Assembly (NCBI GenBank): GCA_034927505.1 | Contig: JAYFPY010000015.1 | Coordinates: 1-60,394 of the forward strand | DNA from: RUG100 sp034927505 | GTDB taxonomy: Bacteria; Bacillota; Clostridia; Peptostreptococcales; Anaerovoracaceae | Length of the DNA: 60,394 nt | Direction of reading: 5' to 3' | Part shown: piece by piece, positions 1 through 8,923 of the stretch | How positions within the stretch are numbered: the first letter of the stretch is position 1 | How the letters are laid out: each line of letters begins with the position of its first letter | Program-made: the position numbers and the translations under genes | The notes under the pieces: model-generated | What the model was told of the DNA's origin: nothing | Databases searched by the model: none | Seen by the model: only the letters and a program-made list of their open reading frames with translations

Positions 1-30
1 TTCTGTAATAAACGGTATAATGTTATTCAT
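1..30 (-). CDS. 5' end of an unidentified gene cut by the left window edge
   Basis: An ATG at 28-30 on the minus strand opens a frame reading MNNIIPFITE up to the edge. It has a good ribosome binding site (GGAG about 8 nt upstream) and a candidate promoter and operator behind it. Ten residues are too few to name the product. The TTAGT-A-ACTAA dyad just upstream resembles operators of MarR-type regulators, so an autoregulated MarR protein is one possibility, but this is inference only. Confidence 0.6.
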   Translation of the reverse strand, partial: MNNIIPFITE

Positions 31-59
31 AAGAGCACTCCTTTTTTAATATATTTATG

Positions 60-76
60 TTAGTAACTAAATCATA
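60..76 (-). promoter_or_regulatory. Extended -10 promoter with overlapping palindromic operator
   Basis: On the minus strand TGATATGAT (an extended -10, TATGAT at 71-76) is followed at once by the 11-bp dyad TTAGTTACTAA (60-70), which would cover the transcription start of the gene entering the left edge. The -35 is poor, as expected for an extended -10. The dyad looks like a repressor site. No binding protein can be assigned. Confidence 0.4.
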
Positions 77-140
77 TCATAAAAGTTGTTGCTCTTATTT
101 TTTATTTTTCTTTTTCCCCACTGTAACTTTACACTAAGCA

Positions 141-872
141 TCACTTCATCAGTTTGTCATAAGTAGAATCGAACCAGTTCATCAGCCTCTCTCTAAACAC
201 GACTCCTAATATGAACAATACTACAAATATAGCTGCAATTATTATAGCCATCATCCAGCTTCCCGTGCTCAGCTGCTTACCGATGAGCAGAGAGCCCATC
301 ATCCCGGGGGATCGTCCGATCAGTGAAATGATCATGAAAGGTTTGATCTTCATTTCAGATATGCCGGCCAGATAATTGCACAGATCTTTTGGTACGCCGG
401 GAATGAGAAATATAAGGAAAACTATTATCATTGCCTTTTTGCTGTTCAGCCGTTTGACATAACTGTTGACGCGTTTTTCGCCGAAGAAAAGATGCATTGC
501 ATCTTGGCCCAGCCACTTTGCAAGATAATATGTGATAAAAGAGCCTGCAGCTGCACCTGCAATGGACCAGAGATATCCCAGCCAGAATCCCCAGACCAGT
601 CCTGCAGTGATCTGCAGCCACTGGCCCGGGATTATGCATATGACTATCTGGACGATCTGTGCAGCCAAATAAGCAAAGATGCTCTGTGTGCGATACCTGC
701 TGAAAAATTCTTTTACATTTTCCAGTGAAGACATCTGCTCGATCAATTGATGCTGACCGAAATAGATATAAAGAGGCACTCCAATTATAAGTCCTGCAAG
801 AACGGCGAATTTCAAGACCGCCAATAATTTCTTCAGCTTATTATATTTTTTTGATACATCTGTACTGTTCAT
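141..872 (-). CDS. TVP38/TMEM64 (VTT-domain) family membrane protein
   Basis: 243 residues with about six hydrophobic segments: one near residues 18-38, a cluster at 62-115 and more at 145-165 and 205-228. It carries the family signatures IPGQWLQI and IPGVPKDL, the re-entrant proline-rich loops seen in VTT/DedA-like proteins. Members are integral membrane proteins linked to lipid scrambling or small-molecule movement; the substrate here is unknown. The start lies 5 nt downstream of the methionine gamma-lyase-like gene, so it is probably the last gene of the mutS-mutL-miaA run. No clear terminator is visible before the next gene at the left edge. Confidence 0.85.
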   Translation of the reverse strand: MNSTDVSKKYNKLKKLLAVLKFAVLAGLIIGVPLYIYFGQHQLIEQMSSLENVKEFFSRYRTQSIFAYLAAQIVQIVICIIPGQWLQITAGLVWGFWLGYLWSIAGAAAGSFITYYLAKWLGQDAMHLFFGEKRVNSYVKRLNSKKAMIIVFLIFLIPGVPKDLCNYLAGISEMKIKPFMIISLIGRSPGMMGSLLIGKQLSTGSWMMAIIIAAIFVVLFILGVVFRERLMNWFDSTYDKLMK

Positions 873-877
873 ATACT

Positions 878-2170
878 TTATATCTCCAAATGCCCTCTTT
901 CGTACAGAGCCTGCAGGGCTTTTATGACTCCGAATTTGGAATGTTCGTAAGTCAGTCCTCCCTGAAAATATACGATATACGGTTCTCTGATCGGCGCATC
1001 TGCGGAAAGCTCTATAGACGATCCTTGAACAAATGCTCCGGCAGCCATAACCACCGGGTCTTCATATCCGGGCATGTCCCACGGTTCGGGGGATACATGG
1101 GAGTCTACCGGCGCGGCAGCCTGTATGCCTTTGCAGAAAGCCACAACAGCATCCGGATCGCCCAGCTTTACTGCCTCTATTATATCGCTTCGCTTGTCTG
1201 TCGATGAAGGACATACGTCGTATCCCAGTTTTTCAAAAGCGCGCGCGCAGAGGATGGCCCCCTTCACTGCCCCGTTGACTGTCTTAGGAGCCAGGAACAG
1301 CCCCTGGAACATTGTCCTGGACTGTCCGAATGTGAGTCCGCATTCGCCGCCGATCCCGGGAGAAGTCATCCTGTATGATATGTTGTCTATCAGATTTTTT
1401 CTGCCGGCAATATATCCGCCTGTAAGGGCAAGACCGCCGCCCGGATTTTTGATCAGCGAACCTGCCAGCACATCGATGCCGACTTCTGTAGGTTCACGGG
1501 TGTCCAGAAATTCTCCGTAACAGTTGTCCGCCATACAGATGATATCCGGGTCTATGTTTTTGACGAATGTTGTCAGAGCTTCTATCTCTTCTATGGTTAT
1601 GGCTTTTCTCCATCCGTATCCGGTGGCACGCTGACATGTGACCATCCTTGTATTAGGTCCTATGGCTTTGCCCAGAGCTTTCAGGTCGATGCTGCCGTCG
1701 CTTTTCAGTTCTATCTGTTTGTATGTGATACCGAACTCCTTCAGGGAGCCCTTCCCTTCTCCTCTGATCCCTATGACTTCCTCCAGCGTGTCGTAAGGTG
1801 CGCCGGTGCAGTAGATCAGTTCATCGCCGGGTCTCAGTATGCCTGTGATCGTAAGTGTCAGCGCATGTGTACCATTGACGATTATGGGCCTTACCAGTGC
1901 AGCTTCTGTTTTGAAGATGTCGCTGTAAACATTTTCCAGAGCTTCACGTCCCCGGTCGTCGTAGCCGTAACCGGTGTTCCATGAAAAATGCACATCGCTG
2001 ATCCGATTGTTTTGGAAAGCCGAGAGCACCTTGTACTGGTTGAAAGCCATTATGTCATCCAGATCGTTGAATATCCCGCTGATGTCTTTTTCCGAATCTG
2101 CGATGAGATCCATTATTTTAGGCTCGATGCCCATCTCTTCGGTCAGGAGTTTATATGTGTTGTTTTTCAT
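878..2170 (-). CDS. Methionine gamma-lyase family (YnbB-type) PLP enzyme
   Basis: 430 residues, a full-length fold-type I PLP enzyme. The pyridoxal lysine lies in SLIKNPGGG and there is a glycine-rich C-terminal stretch. This family has been called aluminium resistance protein or methionine gamma-lyase family protein (Bacillus YnbB) and is commonly found near miaA/hfq in Firmicutes, as here. C-S lyase activity is inferred from family membership. The start has GAGGA 8 nt upstream. It is preceded by the acidic unknown gene (14-nt gap) and followed by the VTT gene (5-nt gap), so co-transcription is likely. Confidence 0.88.
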   Translation of the reverse strand: MKNNTYKLLTEEMGIEPKIMDLIADSEKDISGIFNDLDDIMAFNQYKVLSAFQNNRISDVHFSWNTGYGYDDRGREALENVYSDIFKTEAALVRPIIVNGTHALTLTITGILRPGDELIYCTGAPYDTLEEVIGIRGEGKGSLKEFGITYKQIELKSDGSIDLKALGKAIGPNTRMVTCQRATGYGWRKAITIEEIEALTTFVKNIDPDIICMADNCYGEFLDTREPTEVGIDVLAGSLIKNPGGGLALTGGYIAGRKNLIDNISYRMTSPGIGGECGLTFGQSRTMFQGLFLAPKTVNGAVKGAILCARAFEKLGYDVCPSSTDKRSDIIEAVKLGDPDAVVAFCKGIQAAAPVDSHVSPEPWDMPGYEDPVVMAAGAFVQGSSIELSADAPIREPYIVYFQGGLTYEHSKFGVIKALQALYERGHLEI

Positions 2171-2184
2171 TACAGAAGTCCTCG

Positions 2185-2658
2185 CTAATTCTTTTCTTTG
2201 TTCAAAAAATATATCTTGCCTTTGTTGTCGGGATCATCGTCCGGATCTTCAGGATCGTAACCGCCGTCTCCGCTTTCAAAAAGGGCGCATCCGTTGATGT
2301 CGATGTCGATCTTGTCACGTTTGTTTTCTACGGAATCACACTTCATATCCGGATCGCCTTCGAACATGCATTCCGGGCACATGGTCCTTATGACAGGAGC
2401 CATCCGTCTGTCGTACTCCTCGGCGGATATTACAGATGCATCGCTTTCTTCGATGCTGCCGATCTGGGAAAAGTTTATATGCACCTGTTTTTCCTCCCCT
2501 TCTATATAGTAGGGATCGACTGAACTTTCATCATCCAGCTTTTCCATTGGAATAAATACTTCCTTCTGCTTTTTAAGAAACCCTATGAATCCATCCAGGT
2601 CCTTTACCCCGTCCGGATACAGGTATTTGTAACAGTCATCTAATAATAGTACTTTCAT
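2185..2658 (-). CDS. Acidic protein of unknown function coupled to the Xer-like gene
   Basis: I do not recognise this 157-residue protein. It starts MKVLLLDDCYKYLYPDGV, is strongly acidic with an Asp/Pro-rich tail (about residues 130-150), and contains one CPEC pair near residue 95 that could bind metal. The ATG at 2658 has AGGAGG inside the last codons of the upstream tyrosine recombinase, whose TAA ends one base before it. This arrangement implies translational coupling. A longer frame starts upstream but lacks this ribosome binding site. It may be a partner of the recombinase or a passive operon member; the sequence does not decide. Confidence 0.75.
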   Translation of the reverse strand: MKVLLLDDCYKYLYPDGVKDLDGFIGFLKKQKEVFIPMEKLDDESSVDPYYIEGEEKQVHINFSQIGSIEESDASVISAEEYDRRMAPVIRTMCPECMFEGDPDMKCDSVENKRDKIDIDINGCALFESGDGGYDPEDPDDDPDNKGKIYFLNKEKN

Positions 2659-2659
2659 T

Positions 2660-3799
2660 TTAGTCCTCCTTTTTTCCTTTGCGTTCTTCTTCCCATTCCA
2701 TATCTTTAACAAGATCGCGCTTTACGTTCATTTTGTGTTTTGCATAAAGCTGTGTCGTGGTGACCTGCTCGTGATCAAGCAGAGCCGCCACATCGTATAT
2801 GGAATTTCCCCTTCCTATCAGGCTGGTAGCCGCCGTGGCGCGTAATTTGTGCGGACTGTATCCGCCGTCACGCCCGGTCTTCAGCCCGATGGAAGTATAT
2901 TTCTTGGTCAGCGTCCTTATCTGTCTTTCTGTCATTCTTCTTCCCTGAAGGGACAGGAACAGAGCATCGCCGTTTTCTTCTGTCAGTTTATCTTCTGCCG
3001 GCCTTTCATTCTCCAGGTAGTCCACCAGCACTTCGGCGACAGATCTGTTCAGCGGCATGGTAGATTCCTTGCCTCGTTTCCTGTATATCTTGAATTCGCC
3101 TCTGTTAAAATTGAAGCTGCTCACATTGAGCTGCTGCAGCTCGGAAAGCCGCAGTCCGTATGTCAGGAAAATGATCAGGATAGCCTTGTCTCTTTTCTTT
3201 GTTTTCTCCCAGAATTCATGTTCCTTTTTTGTCAGACCGGAGCCGGTGGTCACCGCATCCAGCATGATCATCACTTCATCATCCTGCAGAGCCTTGATCT
3301 CCCGTTCGCCCGGCTTTGAAACTCGGATCGGGTCGAATCCGTCTGTAATGTTATCTTTCACAAGATCGTCTCTGTACAGCTGTTTGAAGAGGACTGACAG
3401 AGATGATTTTTTTCGGGCAAGTGTTTTATTGTTGTTCTCATAAACGTATATGGCGTCGTCAGTTTCCTTTTCGTATCGTCTGCAGTAGTCTATGAAAATG
3501 TTAACATCGATCGACCGTATATCCTGGAAATCTGCCAGCTTTATTCCCGCCGGTTCCTCGGCTGCGGTCAGGTCCGTTTCTTCGGTCAGGTATGTACAGA
3601 AAAAGTGTATGTCGTGAAGATAAGCCAGCCGTGTCATGGGCAGAACGTTGCCTTTCAGATAAGCGAAAAAGCCCCTCATGAATGTGGGAAGTTCCTTTTC
3701 CAGCTCGATGCATCTGCTCACTGTTTCCTGTTCTTTGTAGACAACATTGTCGGGCCTGTCGCTCTTGTTATGGATCTTTATCTGTTTTTTTCTACCCAC
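2660..3799 (-). CDS. Xer-type tyrosine recombinase/integrase
   Basis: 379 residues with an N-terminal SAM-like core-binding domain (about residues 35-150) and a C-terminal catalytic domain (about 165-365). The full catalytic set is visible: Arg217 in GLRLSE, Lys243 after the beta hairpin, His317 and Arg320 in SPHKLR, His343 in LLDHEQ and the nucleophile Tyr352 in TTQLYAKH. It is somewhat longer than XerC/D (about 300). The gene overlaps miaA by 22 nt and is coupled to the acidic gene downstream, so it is a fixed operon member rather than an obvious prophage integrase. It may be the chromosome-dimer-resolving Xer, but no dif site was found. Confidence 0.88.
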   Translation of the reverse strand: MGRKKQIKIHNKSDRPDNVVYKEQETVSRCIELEKELPTFMRGFFAYLKGNVLPMTRLAYLHDIHFFCTYLTEETDLTAAEEPAGIKLADFQDIRSIDVNIFIDYCRRYEKETDDAIYVYENNNKTLARKKSSLSVLFKQLYRDDLVKDNITDGFDPIRVSKPGEREIKALQDDEVMIMLDAVTTGSGLTKKEHEFWEKTKKRDKAILIIFLTYGLRLSELQQLNVSSFNFNRGEFKIYRKRGKESTMPLNRSVAEVLVDYLENERPAEDKLTEENGDALFLSLQGRRMTERQIRTLTKKYTSIGLKTGRDGGYSPHKLRATAATSLIGRGNSIYDVAALLDHEQVTTTQLYAKHKMNVKRDLVKDMEWEEERKGKKED

Positions 3800-4713
3800 T
3801 TTAAAATATCCTTTACTGCGTCATCATGTGTCATATATGAGGTCAGATCGAACCATTCCATGTCTTCATATCGGTTGAACCAGGTCATCTGTCTCTTTGC
3901 ATAATGACGCGTGTTTTTCTGCACGGTTTCTATGGCTGTGCTCAGATCGTAAGATCCGTTCAGATAAGCTATGATTTCCTTATATCCGATACCCTTCATT
4001 GCGATGTCATCCGAAGTGAATCCCATTTCCATCAGCTTTTCCACCTCGCCGATAAGCCCTTTGTCTATCAGCATCATGACTCTCATGTTTATCCTCTGGT
4101 ACAGTTCTTCCCTGTCGCGCATGAGCCCTATGAGCAGTGTGTCATAGTCGGAAGTCCTGTTCTTTATATCGCCGAAATCCTCTATGGCGTCGCCGCCCTG
4201 TTCGATGGCTTCGAGAGCACGTATGACTTTTCTCACATTGTTGGGGTGTATCCTTTCGGCGCCTTTTGGATCCAGTTTTTTCAGTTTGTTGTGAAGCACC
4301 CCCGGACCGTTGTTCTTTGCGATAGCTTCCAGCTTTTTTCTGTAGTTCATGTCTGTTTTCACAGGTCCGAAATCCATATCATATATGAGGGAGTTGAGAT
4401 ACAGTCCCGTCCCTCCTGAGACTATCGGCAGCTTTCTCCTGCTCAATATGTCTTCGATGGCGTCTTTCGCCATCTTACGATATTTTACAACGGAAAAATC
4501 TTCTGCCGGATCTATCTCATCCACCAGCCAGTGGCGTACTTCTTTCCGCTCTTCGGGTGTAGGTTTTGCAGATCCGATATCCATGTATTTATACAGCTGC
4601 ATAGAATCACAGGATACGATCTCTCCATCCAGGGCTTTGGCTATGTCTATTGAATATTCGGTTTTTCCGACTGCAGTCGGTCCTGCAATTACAAGTATCT
4701 TTTTTTTCATCAT
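3778..4713 (-). CDS. miaA: tRNA dimethylallyltransferase MiaA
   Basis: 311 residues. It transfers the dimethylallyl group to N6 of A37 in tRNAs reading UNN codons. The N-terminal P-loop GPTAVGKTE is followed by the substrate signature SCDSMQLYKYMDIGSAKPT, and the C-terminus carries the tRNA-contacting RHYAKRQMTWF segment. The length is normal. The start overlaps the end of mutL by 4 nt and its end overlaps the recombinase by 22 nt. The mutS-mutL-miaA order is conserved in Clostridia. Confidence 0.97.
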   Translation of the reverse strand: MMKKKILVIAGPTAVGKTEYSIDIAKALDGEIVSCDSMQLYKYMDIGSAKPTPEERKEVRHWLVDEIDPAEDFSVVKYRKMAKDAIEDILSRRKLPIVSGGTGLYLNSLIYDMDFGPVKTDMNYRKKLEAIAKNNGPGVLHNKLKKLDPKGAERIHPNNVRKVIRALEAIEQGGDAIEDFGDIKNRTSDYDTLLIGLMRDREELYQRINMRVMMLIDKGLIGEVEKLMEMGFTSDDIAMKGIGYKEIIAYLNGSYDLSTAIETVQKNTRHYAKRQMTWFNRYEDMEWFDLTSYMTHDDAVKDILKWVEKNR

Positions 4714-6461
4714 ACTCTCTTGAATTTCTTTTCTATGTCATATCGTGTCATCTTTATGAAAGTCGGCCTTCCATGGGGACAGGAAAATGGATTTTTGCAT
4801 TTTCCCAGATCCGATATCAGTCTATCGGCTTCCTCATCTGAAAGCCGGTCGTGGGCCTTCACCGCCGCTTTGCATGCTTTTGCAGCGGCGGCTTCCATTA
4901 TGCTGCTGCTGTGCCGGTACATGTCATCCTCTGAGTTGTCCATGTACTCCTTCATGAATGCATCGGCTGCCTCCGGTTCCATGAATGCCGGAATCCCTTT
5001 TATGATCCATGTGCCGGGTCCGAATCCTTCTATGATATATCCGATGCTGTTCAGCGGCAGGGTCCAGGTGTCATCGGGGAACATGGCGTCTACAGTTACG
5101 GGGGTCAGCATCATCTGACTGGCTCCGTCTGTGTTTTCCATTTCAAACAGGATCTGCTCGAAATATATGCGCTCGTGGGCCGCATGCTGATCTATCAGAT
5201 ACATATCATCTCCATCATCGGCAATTATATATGTTCCGAGAACAGTGCCCTTTCTCTCCAGTGTGGAAACATCAAATGGTTCCGCTTGGAAAGAAGGTGT
5301 GTAAAACGCCTGTTCTTCGGCGACAGCTGTGTTTTCTGTCTTCTTTTTTTCTTCTTTGTATTCCCGCAGGATGTCCTTTATTTCCGTCTGCTTTTCACTA
5401 TGCTTTTCGAGGCTGCGCTCGGAAGGCGCGGCAGGACGTTCCGGCGGTGCCGTATCTGTTTTGATCTTTGGTACAGCCTCTTTCGCCGAGAGAGAAGCTG
5501 TGAGGGAATCTCTTATAAACTCTGTTATGGTTTTATCATCATCGAACCGGACTTCTCTTTTGTTGGGATGTATGTTCACATCTACGATCTCCGGATCTAC
5601 TGTCAGGAACAGATAGGCGACAGGATATCTGCCGGAAAAAAGTCTGTCCGAATAAGCCAGGCTGACGCCCTTTTCCATCACTTTACTGTCCACCGGTCTG
5701 CCGTTGACAAAATACACCTGATACTTTTTGCTGGCACGGCTTTCTCCCGGGTCTGAGATATATCCTTCGATATGCAGTCCTTCTCTGTCCGAATCCACAT
5801 GTATCAGATCCTTTGCCTGAAGGGGGCCTGCAACAGATGCAATGGCATCGAGCCGGATGCCGTCTCCTTTTGTCGAAAAAAGTATCTTGTCGTTGTTTAT
5901 CATCCTGATCCTGATACCGGGATAAGCCAGCGCCACATTTGCTGTCAGTCCGGTTATGATCCCGCTTTCTCCGCTGTCCGATCTCATGAATTTTTCACGG
6001 GCAGGAGTGTTGTAGAACAGATCGCGGACCACTAGAGTGGTTCCGTCGGGACAGCCTGCGGCTTTCTTTTCGATCACGGTCCCGCCTTCAATGATCAGCC
6101 TGGTGCCTGTCCTCTGATCCGGCGTCTTTGTTATCATTTCTACTCTGGACACAGCGGCAATGCTGGCCAGAGCTTCTCCTCTGAATCCCAGTGTCATCAG
6201 AGAATCCAGGTCGGATACCCGGGATATCTTTGAAGTGGCGTGTCTCTTAAAAGCAGTCTCGGTCTGATCATCCGGAATCCCGCTGCCGTTGTCGGTTATC
6301 CGTATATATGATTTCCCGCCTTTTTTTATTTCCACAGTAATATTGTCGCTTCCCGCATCTATGGCGTTTTCCAAAAGCTCTTTCACTATGGAAGCCGGTC
6401 TTTCGATGACCTCTCCCGCGGCTATTTTATCTGCTACCTGTTTTTCCAGTACTCTTATCAT
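4710..6461 (-). CDS. mutL: DNA mismatch repair protein MutL
   Basis: 583 residues. The GHKL ATPase domain (1-330) has the ENAIDAG, DNGSGIP and GFRGEALASI motifs. A linker rich in Lys, Glu and Pro covers about 335-385. The C-terminal dimerisation/endonuclease domain holds DQHAAHERIYFE and CPHGRPT, the metal-binding motifs of nicking MutL proteins found in organisms without MutH. It acts with the adjacent MutS in strand-specific mismatch repair. It overlaps mutS and miaA by 4 nt each (ATGA junctions). Confidence 0.97.
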   Translation of the reverse strand: MIRVLEKQVADKIAAGEVIERPASIVKELLENAIDAGSDNITVEIKKGGKSYIRITDNGSGIPDDQTETAFKRHATSKISRVSDLDSLMTLGFRGEALASIAAVSRVEMITKTPDQRTGTRLIIEGGTVIEKKAAGCPDGTTLVVRDLFYNTPAREKFMRSDSGESGIITGLTANVALAYPGIRIRMINNDKILFSTKGDGIRLDAIASVAGPLQAKDLIHVDSDREGLHIEGYISDPGESRASKKYQVYFVNGRPVDSKVMEKGVSLAYSDRLFSGRYPVAYLFLTVDPEIVDVNIHPNKREVRFDDDKTITEFIRDSLTASLSAKEAVPKIKTDTAPPERPAAPSERSLEKHSEKQTEIKDILREYKEEKKKTENTAVAEEQAFYTPSFQAEPFDVSTLERKGTVLGTYIIADDGDDMYLIDQHAAHERIYFEQILFEMENTDGASQMMLTPVTVDAMFPDDTWTLPLNSIGYIIEGFGPGTWIIKGIPAFMEPEAADAFMKEYMDNSEDDMYRHSSSIMEAAAAKACKAAVKAHDRLSDEEADRLISDLGKCKNPFSCPHGRPTFIKMTRYDIEKKFKRV

Positions 6462-8923
6462 ATCTTAAAACTTATCTGATGACCGTCTCCGCTGATCATC
6501 TCGTCGCTGGATTCTTCCAGCTGTTCCAGCTTTTCTCCCGCTCTTTCCAGTATATCTTTCGGTACTCCTGCCAGACGGGCGACATGTATGCCGTAGCTCC
6601 TGCTGGCGCTCCCTTCTGCGATCTTGTGAAGGAATATGACTTCGCCGTTTTCCTCTGCAACATCCACGTTCAGGTTTTTCAGACCATGCTGCTGCATGGA
6701 TGTCAGTTCATGGTAGTGGCTGGCAAACATAGTGCGTATCTGTTTCCCTTCTCTGCAAAGGTGTTCCACCACAGCCCATGCGATGGACAGGCCATCGTAT
6801 GTAGATGTGCCTCTTCCGATCTCGTCCAGGATCACAAGACTTCTTTCAGTTGCGGAATTGAGTATATATGCCAGTTCGCTCATCTCTACAAAAAATGTGG
6901 ACTGTCCCGCTGTCAGATTGTCCGATGCGCCTATACGTGTGAATATCCGGTCCACAGTTCCTATGACTGCGGATTCGGCCGGAACAAAACATCCTGCCTG
7001 CGCCATGAGAACTATCAGTGCTGTCTGTCTCATATATGTGGATTTCCCCGACATGTTCGGACCGGTTATGAGCAGCAGAGATTCACTGCTCCTGTTTATG
7101 TATGTGTCGTTGTTTACGAATACGCCGTTGTCTATAGTCTGTTCGATAACCGGATGTCTCCCTTTTTCGATCACTATGTCGTCTCCGTTGTTTATGACAG
7201 GTTTTATATATCCGAGTTTGTCGCTGACCTCACTGAAGGACGCCAGTACGTCCAGTCCGGAGATGCACTGAGATGTAAGCTGTATCTGTGCGGTGTATTT
7301 CTTTATGTATTCCCGTATGTCAGTAAATATTCGGTATTCCAGTTTATTTATCTTTGTTTCCGCATTCAGGACCAGAGCTTCCTTTTCCTTTAGTTCAGGA
7401 GTGATATATCTCTCTGCATTGGCAAGGGTCTGTTTCCTTATATAGTTATCGGGAGTCTTGTCGTAATTTGATTTTGTTATCTCCAGATAATACCCGAATA
7501 CTTTGTTGTATCCCACTTTGAGATTACTGATCCCGGTCCTTTCTTTCTCGGAATTTTCCAGAGCGGCGATCCACTGCTTGGCGTCTTTTATAGAATCCTT
7601 CAGCAGATCCAATTCATCTGAATATCCTTCTTTGATGACTCCGCCCTCTTTGATGGTGAAGGGCGGATCTTCGCTGACGGCTCCATCGATAGTATCGAAG
7701 ACATCGCCCAGCGGATTCATTTTTTCTCCAAGTTCCCTCAGAAGACTGCTGCGCGCATCGGAAAGATCCAGCTTGATCTCCGGTATGACATACAGGGAAT
7801 TCCTGAGAGCTATCAGATCTTTTCCGTTGGCGTTGCCGCACGCGATCCTTGCGGATAGTCTTTCGAAATCATATACGGATCTAAGGTTTTCGCGTATATT
7901 GTTTCTGCACAGGGGATCGTTTACAAGAGCTTCCACAGCGTCCAGCCTGGCGTTTATTTCACCTTCATTATTGAGAGGTTCCCGGATCCATTTTTTCATT
8001 TTTCTACTGCCCATTGCAGTGTTGCATTTATCCAGTATGCCCAACAGAGAACCCTGAAGTTTCTTTTCATAGAGAGTTTCTGTCAGTTCCAGGTTCCTTA
8101 TGGTGGATTTGTCCAGGGCCATGTGATTTCCTATTTCATATACATCCGGTCTTGCCATGTGAGTCATGCTCTGTTTTTGTGTATCCATCAGATAGAGGAG
8201 CTGTGCGCCCAGAGCCACTGCCGCATTCCGTTTTTCACCAAGGCCGAATGCATCCAGAGTCGATATATTGAACTGCCTGTATATGGCGTTCCTGCTGGAT
8301 ACTTTGCCGAAGTATTTGTCGGGAAGTATATTGAAATATCCGTCCATAGTTTTCTCGACAGATTTTATATCCAGAAAAGTTTCAGCCGATTCGTTGATTA
8401 TTATTTCCTTGGCGCCGATACGAGAAAGCTCGTTGATAAGAGTGTCGCCGGCTGAGATACCGCTGAATTCTGCAGCATTCATTTCCCCGGTAGAAATATC
8501 ACAGAAAGCAAAACCTATGGCTTTTTTAGTCACGTAGACCGAAGCCAGATAGTTGTTTTCCCGTTCATTGAGCATGCTGCCGCTGGTAACAGTCCCGGGA
8601 GTGACGATCTGGACGACCTCCCTTTTTACAAGGCCCTTTGTTGTCGCCGGATCCTCCACCTGTTCACATATGGCTACTCTGATGCCCTTTTCGATCAGTT
8701 TGGAAATATAGGAATCCGCACTGTGAAAAGGGACTCCGCACATGGGGGCACGTTCTTCCAGACCGCAGTTCTTTCCTGTGAGAGTAAGTTCCAGTTCTCT
8801 GCTGGCAGTTACTGCATCATCAAAAAACATTTCATAAAAATCTCCCAGCCGGAAGAACAGGATACAGTCCCGATGCTGTTCCTTTATGTCCATATATTGC
8901 TGCATCATAGGTGATAAAGCCAT
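6458..8923 (-). CDS. mutS: DNA mismatch repair protein MutS
   Basis: 821 residues, slightly shorter than the typical 850-870. The N-terminal mismatch reader carries the Phe-x-Glu motif in DFYEMFFDDA. The ATPase domain has Walker A GPNMSGKST, Walker B VILDEIGRGTST and the DNLTAGQSTF segment. It is a homodimeric ABC-type ATPase that binds mismatches and recruits MutL. The ATG directly follows the stop codon of the aminotransferase gene, with its ribosome binding site (AGGGGA) inside that gene. Confidence 0.97.
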   Translation of the reverse strand: MALSPMMQQYMDIKEQHRDCILFFRLGDFYEMFFDDAVTASRELELTLTGKNCGLEERAPMCGVPFHSADSYISKLIEKGIRVAICEQVEDPATTKGLVKREVVQIVTPGTVTSGSMLNERENNYLASVYVTKKAIGFAFCDISTGEMNAAEFSGISAGDTLINELSRIGAKEIIINESAETFLDIKSVEKTMDGYFNILPDKYFGKVSSRNAIYRQFNISTLDAFGLGEKRNAAVALGAQLLYLMDTQKQSMTHMARPDVYEIGNHMALDKSTIRNLELTETLYEKKLQGSLLGILDKCNTAMGSRKMKKWIREPLNNEGEINARLDAVEALVNDPLCRNNIRENLRSVYDFERLSARIACGNANGKDLIALRNSLYVIPEIKLDLSDARSSLLRELGEKMNPLGDVFDTIDGAVSEDPPFTIKEGGVIKEGYSDELDLLKDSIKDAKQWIAALENSEKERTGISNLKVGYNKVFGYYLEITKSNYDKTPDNYIRKQTLANAERYITPELKEKEALVLNAETKINKLEYRIFTDIREYIKKYTAQIQLTSQCISGLDVLASFSEVSDKLGYIKPVINNGDDIVIEKGRHPVIEQTIDNGVFVNNDTYINRSSESLLLITGPNMSGKSTYMRQTALIVLMAQAGCFVPAESAVIGTVDRIFTRIGASDNLTAGQSTFFVEMSELAYILNSATERSLVILDEIGRGTSTYDGLSIAWAVVEHLCREGKQIRTMFASHYHELTSMQQHGLKNLNVDVAEENGEVIFLHKIAEGSASRSYGIHVARLAGVPKDILERAGEKLEQLEESSDEMISGDGHQISFKI

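Noticed and set aside
4349..7393. Long plus-strand open frames across mutL, mutS and miaA
   Set aside because: They are antisense to well-conserved genes, lack ribosome binding sites and have low-complexity Cys/Phe/Ser-rich translations typical of antisense frames.
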